A stretch of DNA of 64,000 nucleotides, from the NCBI GenBank assembly GCA_964251665.1, contig CAXUKO010000022.1:30788-94787 (forward strand). The letters are read 5' to 3'. This document shows, in pieces, positions 52,174-61,469 of the stretch. This DNA is from JBBQLG01 sp964251665 (GTDB lineage Bacteria > Bacteroidota > Bacteroidia > Cytophagales > Spirosomataceae). The notes below the pieces were generated by a model. It was not told the origin of the DNA. It saw nothing but the letters and a program-made list of their open reading frames with translations, and made no database searches. Within the stretch, counting starts at the first letter, position 1; every line of letters starts with the position of its first letter. Made by a program: the position numbers and the translations under genes.

Positions 52174-52230
52174 TTCTCGGTTTGTAGGTTGTGGTTTCGA
52201 TAGCAGAAACCACAACCTACAAACTGAGAA
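52174..52230. repeat. 25-bp inverted repeat reaching into the histidine-kinase 3' end
   Basis: TTCTCGGTTTGTAGGTTGTG and on (52174-52198) pairs with 52206-52230 with one mismatch and a 7-nt loop. The right arm covers the last four codons and stop of the kinase gene (52217), so its end was recast from hairpin sequence. Confidence 0.9.
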
Positions 52231-54169
52231 CTACGTCTGGTCGGGCGGGTTCGTCGGGCAGGTAAATCATAAATTCCGCGCCTTTATCCGGCTCACTGCG
52301 GGCGTTCAGGTAACCCTTGTGATTTTCGACCACTTTCTGCACAACCGCCAGCCCAATGCCAGTGCCGGGGTATTCGTTGCGGGAATGGAGCCGCTGGAAA
52401 ATGGTAAAAATCCGGTCGAGGTATTTCTCGTCGAAGCCAATGCCATTGTCGCTGACGGTAATCACAAAAAAGGAACGGGTCCGGTCGCTCAGGGCTACCG
52501 TCACCCCCGGCATGGGTTGAATGGCCGACCCCGTAATCACTTCGCAATCAATCCGAATCAGGGGAATATCGCCGGGGCGGCCAAACTTCAGCGCGTTCGA
52601 CAGCAGGTTCTGGAACAACTGCCGCAACTGACTGGCATCCCCCTCCAGATACGGCAGCGACGTTACATCCAGCACGGCTCTTTTTTCGCGGATCACCGTT
52701 TCGAGGTCGCTGAGTACTCCGTCGACAACGGCCTGCAGGTCAATGCGTTTAAAGGGCGCGGTAAGCGTAGTAACCCGCGAAAAACTAAGCAGGTCTTTAA
52801 TCAGCGCCTGCATCCGCTGCGTAGCCGTCTGCATCCGCTGAACCAGACCGATGCCCTGCGTTCCCAAGGAACTGCCATACTGGCTCTGCAGCATATCGCC
52901 GAAGGCCGTGATCTTGCGGAGGGGTTCCTGCAGGTCATGGGAAGCTACGTAGGCGAACCGTTCCAGGTTCTGATTAGACCGCTGAAGTTCCCCAATCGTT
53001 TTTTGCAGCGCCTGTTCGGACTGCTTCATCGACGTGATGTCAAAGAAGGTCATCAGCATGCCATCGCCGAACTGAACCACCGAACTATCAACCCAGCTTT
53101 CCCGGCCGTCTTTTGTGTATTGACTTTCCACACGCTGCGCTTCGCCGGTTTCGACGGTTCTGGCGTAGCGTTCAAACAGACCCGGCTCCAGGGCAGTGCC
53201 CGACATGGCCGTCAGGGTACTGCCAATAAGTGCGTCTACGGTACAATTCTGCATCCGGGCACCGGCTTCGTTGGCGGCAATCACGCGCAGGTCAGTCAAC
53301 CGGCCGCTGGCATCGCGCACCGATTCGTAGGCAATGAGTCCATTCAGTGAGCCGTTCAGCACACTTTCGACCAGCTTACTTTGCCGCTGCCGTTCCCGTT
53401 CGATTCGGCGGGCTTCGGTCAGGTCAAACAGGGCTACCACTACGCCATTCCCCAGTTTGGTGGCCGACAGGTCGAAGTAAAAGTCGGTTTCAGAGAAGTA
53501 TTGCTCCCGGCGCCAGGACTCACCCGTTTCAACAGTTTTAATAAAATCCTGAAACACACTGTTCCCGCCACTGCCCTCGGTACGCCAGGCCTGATACCGT
53601 TCGAGCAGCGTACCCTGGCGAAAATCAGCGTCGCTTTGCCGGGTCATGGCCAGAGCCGCCGGATTCCAGAGTGTGGCCCGGAAATCAATAATCACACCGG
53701 CATCGTTGCGGACGGGTTCGTAATAAATGATCCCGTTCAGGCTGTGTTCCAGTACACTGTTAATGAAACTGACCTGCTGTTCGGCATGACGGGTGACGTT
53801 TTTAAGATCGGTTGTATCGGAAAAAACCATCAGGACGCCATCCTCATGGCGATGCAGCCGTACGGTATACCAGCGCTGAGCGCTCAGACCCAGCGTAAAG
53901 GGCGCGGTCTGGGTGTGCGGCTTCCCCGTTTCGACCACCGCTGCGGCCTGGTCCCACAAGCCCGGCGGCATGGTATGGTCAAATAAAGCACGGGCACTTT
54001 GACCAACCAGTTCACTGGCTGGCCGACCCATTATACGTTCAACCGGGCGGTTGAGAAACTGAATCTGGAAATCATGAATCCTACCCGTTTGCTCACGCAG
54101 ACAGCTATACCTGATTATTCCATCGCTGGAAAAGTCTAAGGCTGCTTTAAGTAGATCATTTTCATTCAT
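52217..54169 (-). CDS. Multi-PAS sensor histidine kinase
   Basis: This 650-residue soluble kinase has three PAS domains (about 5-115, 130-255 and 262-380) and then a short linker. The HisKA dimerisation domain has the phospho-acceptor His in FAYVASHDLQEPLRKI (about 403-418). The ATPase domain has NLLSNALKFG, SDNGIGFDEKYL and GTGIGLAVVQKV. No membrane helix is seen, so it should sense a cytoplasmic signal or redox/ligand cue. No cognate regulator is adjacent. Confidence 0.94.
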   Translation of the reverse strand: MNENDLLKAALDFSSDGIIRYSCLREQTGRIHDFQIQFLNRPVERIMGRPASELVGQSARALFDHTMPPGLWDQAAAVVETGKPHTQTAPFTLGLSAQRWYTVRLHRHEDGVLMVFSDTTDLKNVTRHAEQQVSFINSVLEHSLNGIIYYEPVRNDAGVIIDFRATLWNPAALAMTRQSDADFRQGTLLERYQAWRTEGSGGNSVFQDFIKTVETGESWRREQYFSETDFYFDLSATKLGNGVVVALFDLTEARRIERERQRQSKLVESVLNGSLNGLIAYESVRDASGRLTDLRVIAANEAGARMQNCTVDALIGSTLTAMSGTALEPGLFERYARTVETGEAQRVESQYTKDGRESWVDSSVVQFGDGMLMTFFDITSMKQSEQALQKTIGELQRSNQNLERFAYVASHDLQEPLRKITAFGDMLQSQYGSSLGTQGIGLVQRMQTATQRMQALIKDLLSFSRVTTLTAPFKRIDLQAVVDGVLSDLETVIREKRAVLDVTSLPYLEGDASQLRQLFQNLLSNALKFGRPGDIPLIRIDCEVITGSAIQPMPGVTVALSDRTRSFFVITVSDNGIGFDEKYLDRIFTIFQRLHSRNEYPGTGIGLAVVQKVVENHKGYLNARSEPDKGAEFMIYLPDEPARPDVVLSL

Positions 54170-54554
54170 AAATGGGCAATATGAACATGAATGTGAATAA
54201 CGCAGATGGCCGGAGCCACGGTATGCTACTTACCAAAAGGTAAATATCTGACTTCTCTGTTGAATTTACGTTACACAGCGATAAGTTTTGGGTAAGTTCA
54301 GAGCTTGTGTGGCCGGTAAGCTGTTTGTGGCAGGAAGTGTTCAGGTCAGTTTCTGCAAAAGGAATGCCACGATTACCGGTCAGGCGGCTGATCGTAAGGA
54401 ACAGGCCCATTGGGTCAGTTCTGCTCGCGGCCGTTAACTTTTCGGGGAACGCGCAGTTGATTGATGGCGGCAACGCGCCTGCGCAACAGGACGTTGGCGG
54501 GGCCGGAACGCCCCAGTTATACGAACAGAATTATACATGTGAACAAGCCTGATT
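54170..54554. other. 385-bp intergenic region
   Basis: Divergent promoter region of the kinase and the SDR gene. The left part (to about 54290) is AT-rich; the rest is mixed. I see no supported ORF, hairpin or repeat; the reading frames present are short and look like chance. Confidence 0.5.
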
Positions 54555-55577
54555 ATGCCCACAACCAACGCGAAAACAATGCTCTGGAGCCTATTGGGGC
54601 TTGGGGCTTTAGTGGCTGCCCGCTCCGTGCTGAACCGGCGCCGGACCATGACTTTTCAGCATAAAACAGTCGTCATTACCGGCGGCTCGCGCGGGCTTGG
54701 GCTGGTAATGGCGCGAGCCTTTGCGCAGGAGGGTGCCCGCGTGGTCATCTGTGCCCGCGATGCCGACGAACTCCGCCGGGCCGAAGCCGATCTGCATAAC
54801 TACAGCGCAACGGTGCTGGCCATACCCTGCGACGTGACCAGCCCAACGGCAATACAAGCCTTTATTGGCGACGTGGAACAGGTGTTTGGCCCGGTCGATG
54901 TGCTGATCAACAACGCCAGTATTATCATGGTCACGCCCTATGAAAATACAACGGAAGCCGACTTCCGCGAGACCATGGAAACCAATTTCTGGTCGGCCTA
55001 TCACATGACCAACGCGGTACTACCGTCCATGCGCCGAAACGGGAGCCGACCCCGGCGTATTGTTAATATCGGTTCGGTTGGCGGAAAAATAGCACTGCCG
55101 CACATGGCGCCGTACTCGGCCAGTAAATTTGCACTGGTTGGCTACTCGGAAGGGCTTCGGTCGGAACTGATGAAGGATGGCATCTATGTAACAACCGTTT
55201 GTCCGGGTCTTATTCGGACCGGCAGCCCGCGTCACGCCCTTATTAAGGGACAGCACGACAAAGAATACGCCTGGTTTAAAATTGCCGATTCGCTGCCGCT
55301 ACTGACGGTGAGCGCCGAAACCTGCGCCCGGCAGATTATGGATGCCTGTCGGATCGGTCAGGCAGAGTTGATTGTGTCGTTGCCCGCCCAGATTGTGACT
55401 AAAATTCACGGCCTGTTCCCCGGCTTCACGGCCGATGTACTGGCGTTTGTTAACCGGTTGCTGCCTGATCCCGCACCCGGCGATGCCCGGATGATGGGTT
55501 ACGCGAGCGAAACCAGCCTGTCGCACTCGGTAGCTACGGTGCTGACAGATGAAGCGGCTGTAGCGAACAACGAGTAG
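54555..55577 (+). CDS. Short-chain dehydrogenase/reductase with N-terminal membrane anchor
   Basis: This 340-residue NAD(P)-dependent oxidoreductase has a hydrophobic N-terminal segment (LWSLLGLGALVAARSVL) before the Rossmann domain. Cofactor motif TGGSRGLG (about 42-49), NNAS (Asn) and catalytic YSASK (Tyr and Lys) are intact. A C-terminal extension of about 60 residues beyond a typical SDR follows. The substrate is unknown. The gene is followed by an inverted repeat and a terminator. Confidence 0.93.
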   Translation: MPTTNAKTMLWSLLGLGALVAARSVLNRRRTMTFQHKTVVITGGSRGLGLVMARAFAQEGARVVICARDADELRRAEADLHNYSATVLAIPCDVTSPTAIQAFIGDVEQVFGPVDVLINNASIIMVTPYENTTEADFRETMETNFWSAYHMTNAVLPSMRRNGSRPRRIVNIGSVGGKIALPHMAPYSASKFALVGYSEGLRSELMKDGIYVTTVCPGLIRTGSPRHALIKGQHDKEYAWFKIADSLPLLTVSAETCARQIMDACRIGQAELIVSLPAQIVTKIHGLFPGFTADVLAFVNRLLPDPAPGDARMMGYASETSLSHSVATVLTDEAAVANNE

Positions 55578-55599
55578 CCCACGACTGAAGTCGTGGGCT
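55576..55599. repeat. Perfect 11-bp-arm hairpin overlapping the SDR stop
   Basis: AGCCCACGACT and AGTCGTGGGCT flank a 2-nt loop, starting within the TAG stop of the SDR gene. The CCCACGACT(n)AGTCGTGGG core is also known as a repeat in Bacteroidota intergenic regions. Confidence 0.85.
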
Positions 55600-55621
55600 G
55601 AAATAAACACGCTGGTACGTA

Positions 55622-55657
55622 AAACGCCCCGCTCCTTGTGCCAGGAGCGGGGCGTTT
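55622..55657. terminator. Bidirectional terminator between SDR and carboxylesterase
   Basis: AAACGCCCCGCTCCT and AGGAGCGGGGCGTTT are exact complements around a 6-nt loop, with A and T runs on each side, between convergent genes. Confidence 0.9.
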
Positions 55658-55677
55658 CACGTATGGATTGGTAAGGT

Positions 55678-57318
55678 TTATTGCTTCGGCGCTGGCTGGT
55701 CCAGAAACAGGTACCGTTGCCGGTTCTTCTCCGGCTCCTGACGGGTGTTCACGTCGATATGCATGACCTCTACATCGGTACCACTGTTGGCCGCCGACCA
55801 GGTGGGCAGGCCCGGCCCATTGGGGTTACCCGTTTTTATGAAGTTGGCAAAATACGCCTGCATCACCTTCGATACCTTGTAGTCGTCGGGTGTCCAGGCA
55901 TACACTTTATTGCCAGCCAGATTTCCCAGCGCGTACTCGATTTCGGCGGAGTGAACGGCCCCTTTTGCGGGTGGTGCTTTGGGAGCTGCCGGATCTGAAT
56001 TTTTAACGACACCACCGGCTAAACCAGCCGTAGCGTTGCCCATTTCCGGTGTCATTTCGGGACGGGGCCGACTGTACAGGTAACGATATACGGGCTTATT
56101 ACCACCCGTTTTGCCCTGTAGATCAGACCATTTCCAGGTGCTGTAACCAATAAACTGGTCACTGGCCAGATCGGTGGCCACCTGCTCAACGGCCTGATCG
56201 GTAGTGGCGGCATACACCTTCAGCACCTGATCGGCCCGCTCGCCGTATCGCTTTTGCACAGCCTGCGTGTAGGCGGCAACGGTTGGGCTTTCCTTACCCA
56301 GAATTCCCTGATAGCCGGACTCCTGCGAATTCCAGCCAACCAGCAGCGGCACGTGGGCCTGCTCCCCGGCGGCAAAAATGGCTACCGGTGGTTTGGGGAA
56401 GAAATAGCCATCAATAGTAGACGAGAAACGGGGTGTTCCCGGTTTAGCCGTTGCTTCGAGAATTTGTTCGGCGGGCATGGCGCGTAATTCGGCCAATGAT
56501 TTTGCCCCGACCATTTCGGCGAATTTAACGCCCTCCTGCTCGGCAACCGCCAGCGAAACGGGTGGTAAGGTCCCCAGCAGGGAGCCGCTTTCGCCGATAG
56601 CACCGGCCATCAGGTTTTTCGACAGGGGAGAGGCCATCTGGGCGCTCACCGAAACCGACCCGGCCGATTCGCCCGCGATGGTAACCTTTTTGGGATCGCC
56701 ACCGAAAGCGGCAATGTTTTGCTGTACCCAGCGCAGGGCCGCACTCTGATCTAAGTAGCCGTAATTGCTCGACGCATGATGCGGTGACTCTTTCGTGAGT
56801 TCAGGATGCGCCATAAAGCCGAACACCCCCAGCCGGTAGTTCACCGTCAGGGTTACGATGCCTTGCTGTGCCATGCTCTCCCCATCGTACCGGGGCTCCG
56901 AACCGTCGCCCGCCACGAACCCACCGCCGTAGAAGTAAACCAGTACCGGCAGGTGCTCTTTAGGCGATTTGGCGGGTGTCCAGACGTTCAGGTACAGGCA
57001 GTCCTCACTCACGCCATTGGAGCGGAAATTCATATCGCCGAAAATGGGCCGCTGCATGGCGCGGGGGCCGAATTTATCGGCTTTGCGGGTACCCTGCCAG
57101 TTCTGGGCGGGCTGTGGCTCTTTCCAGCGCAGGTCGCCAACGGGGGCCTGCGCGTAGGGAATGCCCTTGAACGAGCGAATACCGCTCGCTTCGGTCACGC
57201 CTTCGAGGGTGCCATTGGCCAGCTTAACCTGGTTGGCAGCGGCCTCTTTTTTCGATTGGGCTCCGGCCTGGAACGATACCTGAGCGGCCAGTAGCAGAAG
57301 AATAAAGGAATGTTTCAT
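55678..57318 (-). CDS. Type-B carboxylesterase/lipase family hydrolase
   Basis: This 546-residue secreted alpha/beta hydrolase has a signal peptide (about 20 residues). Nucleophile motif GESAGS (Ser near 216), oxyanion loop VYFYGGGF and the family strings FKGIPYAQAPVGDLRW and EDCLYLNVWTP are intact. The catalytic His lies near VHSAEIEY. Substrates may be esters or beta-lactam-like esters. It is divergent from the NrtR-like regulator, which may control it through the palindrome between them. Confidence 0.93.
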   Translation of the reverse strand: MKHSFILLLLAAQVSFQAGAQSKKEAAANQVKLANGTLEGVTEASGIRSFKGIPYAQAPVGDLRWKEPQPAQNWQGTRKADKFGPRAMQRPIFGDMNFRSNGVSEDCLYLNVWTPAKSPKEHLPVLVYFYGGGFVAGDGSEPRYDGESMAQQGIVTLTVNYRLGVFGFMAHPELTKESPHHASSNYGYLDQSAALRWVQQNIAAFGGDPKKVTIAGESAGSVSVSAQMASPLSKNLMAGAIGESGSLLGTLPPVSLAVAEQEGVKFAEMVGAKSLAELRAMPAEQILEATAKPGTPRFSSTIDGYFFPKPPVAIFAAGEQAHVPLLVGWNSQESGYQGILGKESPTVAAYTQAVQKRYGERADQVLKVYAATTDQAVEQVATDLASDQFIGYSTWKWSDLQGKTGGNKPVYRYLYSRPRPEMTPEMGNATAGLAGGVVKNSDPAAPKAPPAKGAVHSAEIEYALGNLAGNKVYAWTPDDYKVSKVMQAYFANFIKTGNPNGPGLPTWSAANSGTDVEVMHIDVNTRQEPEKNRQRYLFLDQPAPKQ

Positions 57319-57384
57319 AAGGAATAAAGTAAGGGCTTATAATCAGTCAGCTGACTCGGCGGTAAACACGGTACTGCGCCATTT

Positions 57385-57417
57385 TTTATTATTGTCACAC
57401 TATGTTACAATAATAAA
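57385..57417. promoter_or_regulatory. Operator-like palindrome in the esterase/NrtR-like intergenic region
   Basis: TTTATTATTGT (57385-57395) and ACAATAATAAA (57407-57417) are perfect inverted half sites with an 11-bp spacer, 37 bp before the regulator start. NrtR-type regulators often bind such AT-rich palindromes beside their own gene. Confidence 0.7.
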
Positions 57418-57453
57418 GAGCTACCTTGAGACCACCAAGCTTTTCAGTAACTT

Positions 57454-58203
57454 ATGCTTACTTTTAATGTCATGCGTGATCAAGCTGCCCCGGACAAGAC
57501 CAGGCCAGACGGCACGGGCTTTCTGCCGGGTCTTGCCATCGACTCGGTTATTTTTGGGTTTCATGAGAACCAGTTGAAAATCTTGCTGCTGGCTTACCGG
57601 AACACGGGTTTGTTTGCGCTGCCGGGCGGGTTTATCCGCGAGCAGGAGAACCTGAACGATGCGGCCCGGCGTATGCTGGCTGAACGGACTGGCCTGCACG
57701 ACATCTATCTGGAGCAGTTCTATACCTTCGGCGACTATGACCGACATGATCCGGCTCCGCTGCGGACGATTCTGGAGGGGAAGGGGATAACCCCCTCTGA
57801 CGATCACTGGCTGCTGCGCCGGTTCGTTACCGTAGGCTATTACGCGCTGATCGACTTTACAAAGGCCGTACCGTTGTCCGACGCGCTTTCCGACAGTTGC
57901 GCCTGGTACGAGCTGGATGCCCTTCCTGCACTTATGCTTGATCACCAGACGATTGTTCAAAAAGCGCTGGAAACGCTGCGGATTAACCTCGACCAGAAGC
58001 TGATCGGTTTTAATCTGCTGCCCGGGATGTTTACCATGGCGGAGCTACAGCGGCTTTACGAAACGATTCTGGGGCAGAAACTGCACCGGTCGGGTTTTCA
58101 GCGAAAGATGCTTGGTTCGGGAATGCTGGAGCGGATCGAGAAAAAGTATGGCGGAGGAGCGCATAAAGCCCCGTACCTGTACCGGTTCGTTACGAAGGCA
58201 TGA
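57454..58203 (+). CDS. NrtR-like regulator: degenerate Nudix domain with winged helix
   Basis: This 249-residue protein has an N-terminal Nudix fold. The Nudix box region GGFIREQENLNDAARRMLAE shows that the catalytic R-E-x-x-E-E of hydrolases is changed (R-M and E-R in the key places), so it should bind but not split a nucleotide sugar or ADP-ribose-type effector. The C-terminal part (MAELQRLYETILGQKLHRSGF) is a winged-helix DNA-binding domain. This family in Bacteroidota regulates sugar-use genes. The palindrome before its start suggests autoregulation and control of the divergent carboxylesterase. Confidence 0.88.
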   Translation: MLTFNVMRDQAAPDKTRPDGTGFLPGLAIDSVIFGFHENQLKILLLAYRNTGLFALPGGFIREQENLNDAARRMLAERTGLHDIYLEQFYTFGDYDRHDPAPLRTILEGKGITPSDDHWLLRRFVTVGYYALIDFTKAVPLSDALSDSCAWYELDALPALMLDHQTIVQKALETLRINLDQKLIGFNLLPGMFTMAELQRLYETILGQKLHRSGFQRKMLGSGMLERIEKKYGGGAHKAPYLYRFVTKA

Positions 58204-58221
58204 CACTCAGGGTCATGCCTT
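58195..58221 (+). terminator. Hairpin overlapping the NrtR-like stop
   Basis: AAGGCATGAC (58195-58204) pairs with GTCATGCCTT (58212-58221); the arm contains the TGA stop. Confidence 0.6.
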
Positions 58222-58284
58222 ATACCCTGCTCTCTGTTTGTAGAGTATCTGTTTAGCGGGTTGGTCGTACGAATGGGAGATAGG

Positions 58285-58569
58285 CTACTTTTTTTCGTAC
58301 TCTCGCTTCAGATTCATTTCTTCGGCTGCCTGCTCCTCGCAGAGAAGTTTAGCCGCCAGCGCTTTTGCCTGCACCAGTTCAGCAAGTTCCCGTCGATGGC
58401 GATCTGCCAGTGCTGCCGGGCTGGTTAATGAATTGTACTTCGTTTTTTCCTGGTGGTGCCTGAGTTTTACCAGTTGAAGCATGTTGTCATGAAACGAATC
58501 GAAGGCACTCCATTCATCCGCATGCTTTCTGTTGAGTTGTTGCTGACTTAAATCCGAATTATCGCTCAT
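58285..58569 (-). CDS. Small coiled-coil protein of unknown function
   Basis: This 94-residue charged, helical protein has no signal peptide or membrane segment. Most of it can form a coiled coil (RRELAELVQAKALAAKLLCEE), with a basic middle region (RHHQEKTKYN) and an acidic start. It lies on the same strand as, and downstream of, the TonB-type receptor, separated by little. Not a family I recognise. Confidence 0.6.
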   Translation of the reverse strand: MSDNSDLSQQQLNRKHADEWSAFDSFHDNMLQLVKLRHHQEKTKYNSLTSPAALADRHRRELAELVQAKALAAKLLCEEQAAEEMNLKREYEKK

Positions 58570-58686
58570 TATACTGTAATCCTACTCAATAAGTGGGTGG
58601 CAATGCTGTCGTGTAAATTGTCTATGCCCTTGTTAACCCTTAACTGCAGGGCAGACGCGGGTGAAAGCTGAGTGCCTGGTTTTTCG

Positions 58687-61332
58687 TTATTGCCTTGGTC
58701 GTCCGCCCGCTGCCGGGGCTGGCTGCGGCTGACCCCCACCCTCGCCACCCTCGCCTTTCACATCATCATTACTCACCGAGCGGGCCTTTTTACGGGGCTC
58801 TTCAAACGTCATTTTGCCGATGCGGTACGTGAACGTCACCTTCAGGTTTGCGTTATAGAGGTGGTTGACGTTGACCTGCGAAATCAGCGGAGATTTCAGG
58901 GTGGTGCGCATCACTACGCCGTTACCCGCAAAGTTCTCAGCGGCCAGCCCGATGCTGCCGCGCTTGCTGGCCAGGTCTTTCCGCACCCCCAGCGAGTACA
59001 TGTAAAAACTGCCCTGCGTGCCCTGCAACTGAGGACTTGGCCCCCGGAAGAAACTGAACACCTGCGCACTCCACCCCTTGTTCATCTGCAACTGACTCAT
59101 CAGTCGGCCGCCGAGACTGACCCCCGTGTTGCTGATGGCCTGCGACTTGCCATCGGTGCCCGTTGTGGTGCCCAGCAGGTACATGTAGTACGCATCGATG
59201 CCGCCGTTGACACTCCATTTTGCCGTAATACTCGTGTTGAAGAATACGTTGGTGCCTACGGTACGCTGCACGCCAATATTCTGAAACGTGGTGATGATGC
59301 TGCCCGCCGGAAAGGTGGAATTCAGGGTGTCGGCCGGTAGGCGAACCTGCGTGATGGCGTTGTTGGTCAACCGCCCGAACACGGAAGCATTCAGGTACGT
59401 TTTTTTGATGGTGGTGCTTAAACTCAACTCCGCGTTATCCGTCAGTTCGGGGCGCAGCGTTGGGTTACCTACGCTGATGTTCTGGGGGTTAGCCGCGTTC
59501 GGGTTTGGGTTTAACTGCTGCAGACCCGGCCGCTGAATCCGGCGGTTATAACCCGCTTTCAGCGTCGTTCCCGCCTTTAAGCTCTTCGATACGTTGATGC
59601 TCGGTACCAGATTGCCGTAGTTGGGAATGGCTAAGGCCGCGTTATCATTCGCCGTGGCCGATATGCCGGTATGTTCGTAGCGCGTCCCAACCTTAACCGT
59701 GTATTTGCTCGGGGTGACGTAGGTGTACGAGATATAGCCCGCGCCAATGTTCTGGTTGTATTTGAGCGAACCCGACGGATTGGTTGGGTCGAAAACCAGA
59801 TCGCCGGTGCTGCCGCCAACCTGATACTGATAATGGCTGTCGACCTGCCGCATGATGGCCTTGCCGCCAAATTCCAGCAACTGATTCGTCCGGATGGGCG
59901 TCTGGTAATCGGTCTGGAAAGTGACTTCCTGGTTGGTATTGTTGTTCAGGTTGCGCTGACGACCCGTTAACGCACCCGCCTGACTCAAGACATCTGCGTA
60001 AAAATTATTGACCAGTCCCGTCCGGCTGTACTGCGTCGAAATGGTCCACTCCTGCTGGGGTTTAAACGTGCGGACGTAATCCAGATTCATATCGACCGAG
60101 TTGGACAGGTCTTTCCGGTCCACATTGCGATTGGTCATGCTCAGGAGCGAATCTACCAACCGGCCCGAATACGTGTTGGTTAACTGCTGCTGCTGCTGAA
60201 TGAAATTACGGGTGCCGTAGCGGATGTTGGCCGACAGCGACTGGTTTTTGGCCAGATCATAGTCGAAGCCCAGGGTGTACTGACCAAAAATAGGCTTATC
60301 AAAAGCGGTGCCCTGCTGACTGGTGCGCAGCAACTGGCCATTTACGAGCGTGGTCTGGTCCAGCGTAGAGGAGGCCCGGTTGTACATGGCCCGTCCGAAA
60401 CCACCCAGCGTAATGCCTAATTTACCCTGCCGATACGACCCGTTCAGGCCCAGATTGGACGCCCGCAGGCCCGCTCCGGCGTCGACGTTCAGGGTCAGGC
60501 CGTGCAGGGTAATCTTTTTGGTAACGATGTTGATGATCCCGGCGGCTCCTTCGGCGTCGTACTTGGCCGAGGGGCTGGTAATCACTTCCACCGTTTTGAT
60601 CATGTCGGCAGGAATCTGCTTGAGGGCATCGGCCACGCTGCTGGCGACAATGGTCGAGGGTTTATTGTTGATCAGCACCCGGATGTTCTGACTGCCCCGC
60701 AGACTTACGTTGCCATCCAGGTCAACCGACAGCATCGGTACGCGCTTCAGCACATCCGAGGCATCACCCCCTTTAGCGGTCAGGTCTTTATCGGCGTTGA
60801 AAACCAGCCGGTCTACTTTTTCTTCGATGAGCGCGGCCTGACCAATTACCTGAACTTCGCTGAGGGTTCGCACGTCGGCTGGTAGCTGCACCGAACCCAT
60901 CGCCAGCACGGTTCCTTTAGCGATGGTAAAGGGCCGGGAGTCTTTATTTTTATAGCCGATAAAGGAGTACTGAAGCCGGTAGTCGCCCGGTGCCAGTTTG
61001 GCCATCACGAAATTGCCTTTGGCGTCCGACGTCGTACCGTCAATGGGTTTGTTGGTTTTAACGTTGATGAGCGCGATGGTGGCAAACTCCACCGGTTTAC
61101 CCGACGTCGAATCCACCAGCAGGCCCGTTATTTTGCCGTTGCCTTTGGGGGCTTCGTCGTCTACGCCCGTAAACTCCTTCTTTTTTCGCGTATCCTGACC
61201 ACCAAAACCCGGAGGACCGCCCGGACCGCCACCCGGTGGGCCAAACTGAGCGGATGACACCGAAATACTAATAAACAGAAACAGAGTGGATAGAAGCGTC
61301 TGACGGTTGAGAGCGGTAGGGTTTGTTTTCAT
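58687..61332 (-). CDS. TonB-dependent-receptor-like outer-membrane protein
   Basis: This 881-residue protein has a signal peptide and then a Gly/Pro-rich segment. A carboxypeptidase-regulatory-like beta domain (about 55-135, ITGLLVDSTSGKPVEFATI and SFIGYKN) is followed by a plug domain with VLKRVPMLSVDLDGNVSLRG and a long beta-barrel with about 20 strands. The end is an unusual Gly/Gln/Pro-rich extension, unlike the usual terminal aromatic. It imports or exports an unknown molecule. It lies beside the LytS/LytR pair, which may regulate it. ATG 61332 is chosen over 61362 for a proper signal peptide. Confidence 0.9.
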   Translation of the reverse strand: MKTNPTALNRQTLLSTLFLFISISVSSAQFGPPGGGPGGPPGFGGQDTRKKKEFTGVDDEAPKGNGKITGLLVDSTSGKPVEFATIALINVKTNKPIDGTTSDAKGNFVMAKLAPGDYRLQYSFIGYKNKDSRPFTIAKGTVLAMGSVQLPADVRTLSEVQVIGQAALIEEKVDRLVFNADKDLTAKGGDASDVLKRVPMLSVDLDGNVSLRGSQNIRVLINNKPSTIVASSVADALKQIPADMIKTVEVITSPSAKYDAEGAAGIINIVTKKITLHGLTLNVDAGAGLRASNLGLNGSYRQGKLGITLGGFGRAMYNRASSTLDQTTLVNGQLLRTSQQGTAFDKPIFGQYTLGFDYDLAKNQSLSANIRYGTRNFIQQQQQLTNTYSGRLVDSLLSMTNRNVDRKDLSNSVDMNLDYVRTFKPQQEWTISTQYSRTGLVNNFYADVLSQAGALTGRQRNLNNNTNQEVTFQTDYQTPIRTNQLLEFGGKAIMRQVDSHYQYQVGGSTGDLVFDPTNPSGSLKYNQNIGAGYISYTYVTPSKYTVKVGTRYEHTGISATANDNAALAIPNYGNLVPSINVSKSLKAGTTLKAGYNRRIQRPGLQQLNPNPNAANPQNISVGNPTLRPELTDNAELSLSTTIKKTYLNASVFGRLTNNAITQVRLPADTLNSTFPAGSIITTFQNIGVQRTVGTNVFFNTSITAKWSVNGGIDAYYMYLLGTTTGTDGKSQAISNTGVSLGGRLMSQLQMNKGWSAQVFSFFRGPSPQLQGTQGSFYMYSLGVRKDLASKRGSIGLAAENFAGNGVVMRTTLKSPLISQVNVNHLYNANLKVTFTYRIGKMTFEEPRKKARSVSNDDVKGEGGEGGGQPQPAPAAGGRPRQ

Positions 61333-61411
61333 GAACCAGGCTGGTTGTCGTTGGATGATCAAACCTACAACCCGGTGCTGGCGTGTACCAATTAACGTTG
61401 CAGAGTGCCGC

Positions 61412-61461
61412 TTTTTACCCGCCGAATGCGGGGAATCACGGGTTGAACACGCGGGTAAAAA
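61412..61461 (-). terminator. Hairpin between the response regulator and receptor genes
   Basis: TTTTTACCCGC (61412-61422) pairs with GCGGGTAAAAA (61451-61461) around a 28-nt loop, directly 3' of the minus-strand regulator gene (ends 61470). Confidence 0.65.
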
Positions 61462-61469
61462 CGCCTTGG

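Noticed and set aside
52319..53986. Long plus-strand frames opposite the PAS histidine kinase
   Set aside because: GC-driven shadows; the kinase on the minus strand explains the region.
54162..54552. Short frames on both strands between the histidine kinase and the SDR
   Set aside because: Composition and lack of any motif suggest chance; neither has a convincing start.
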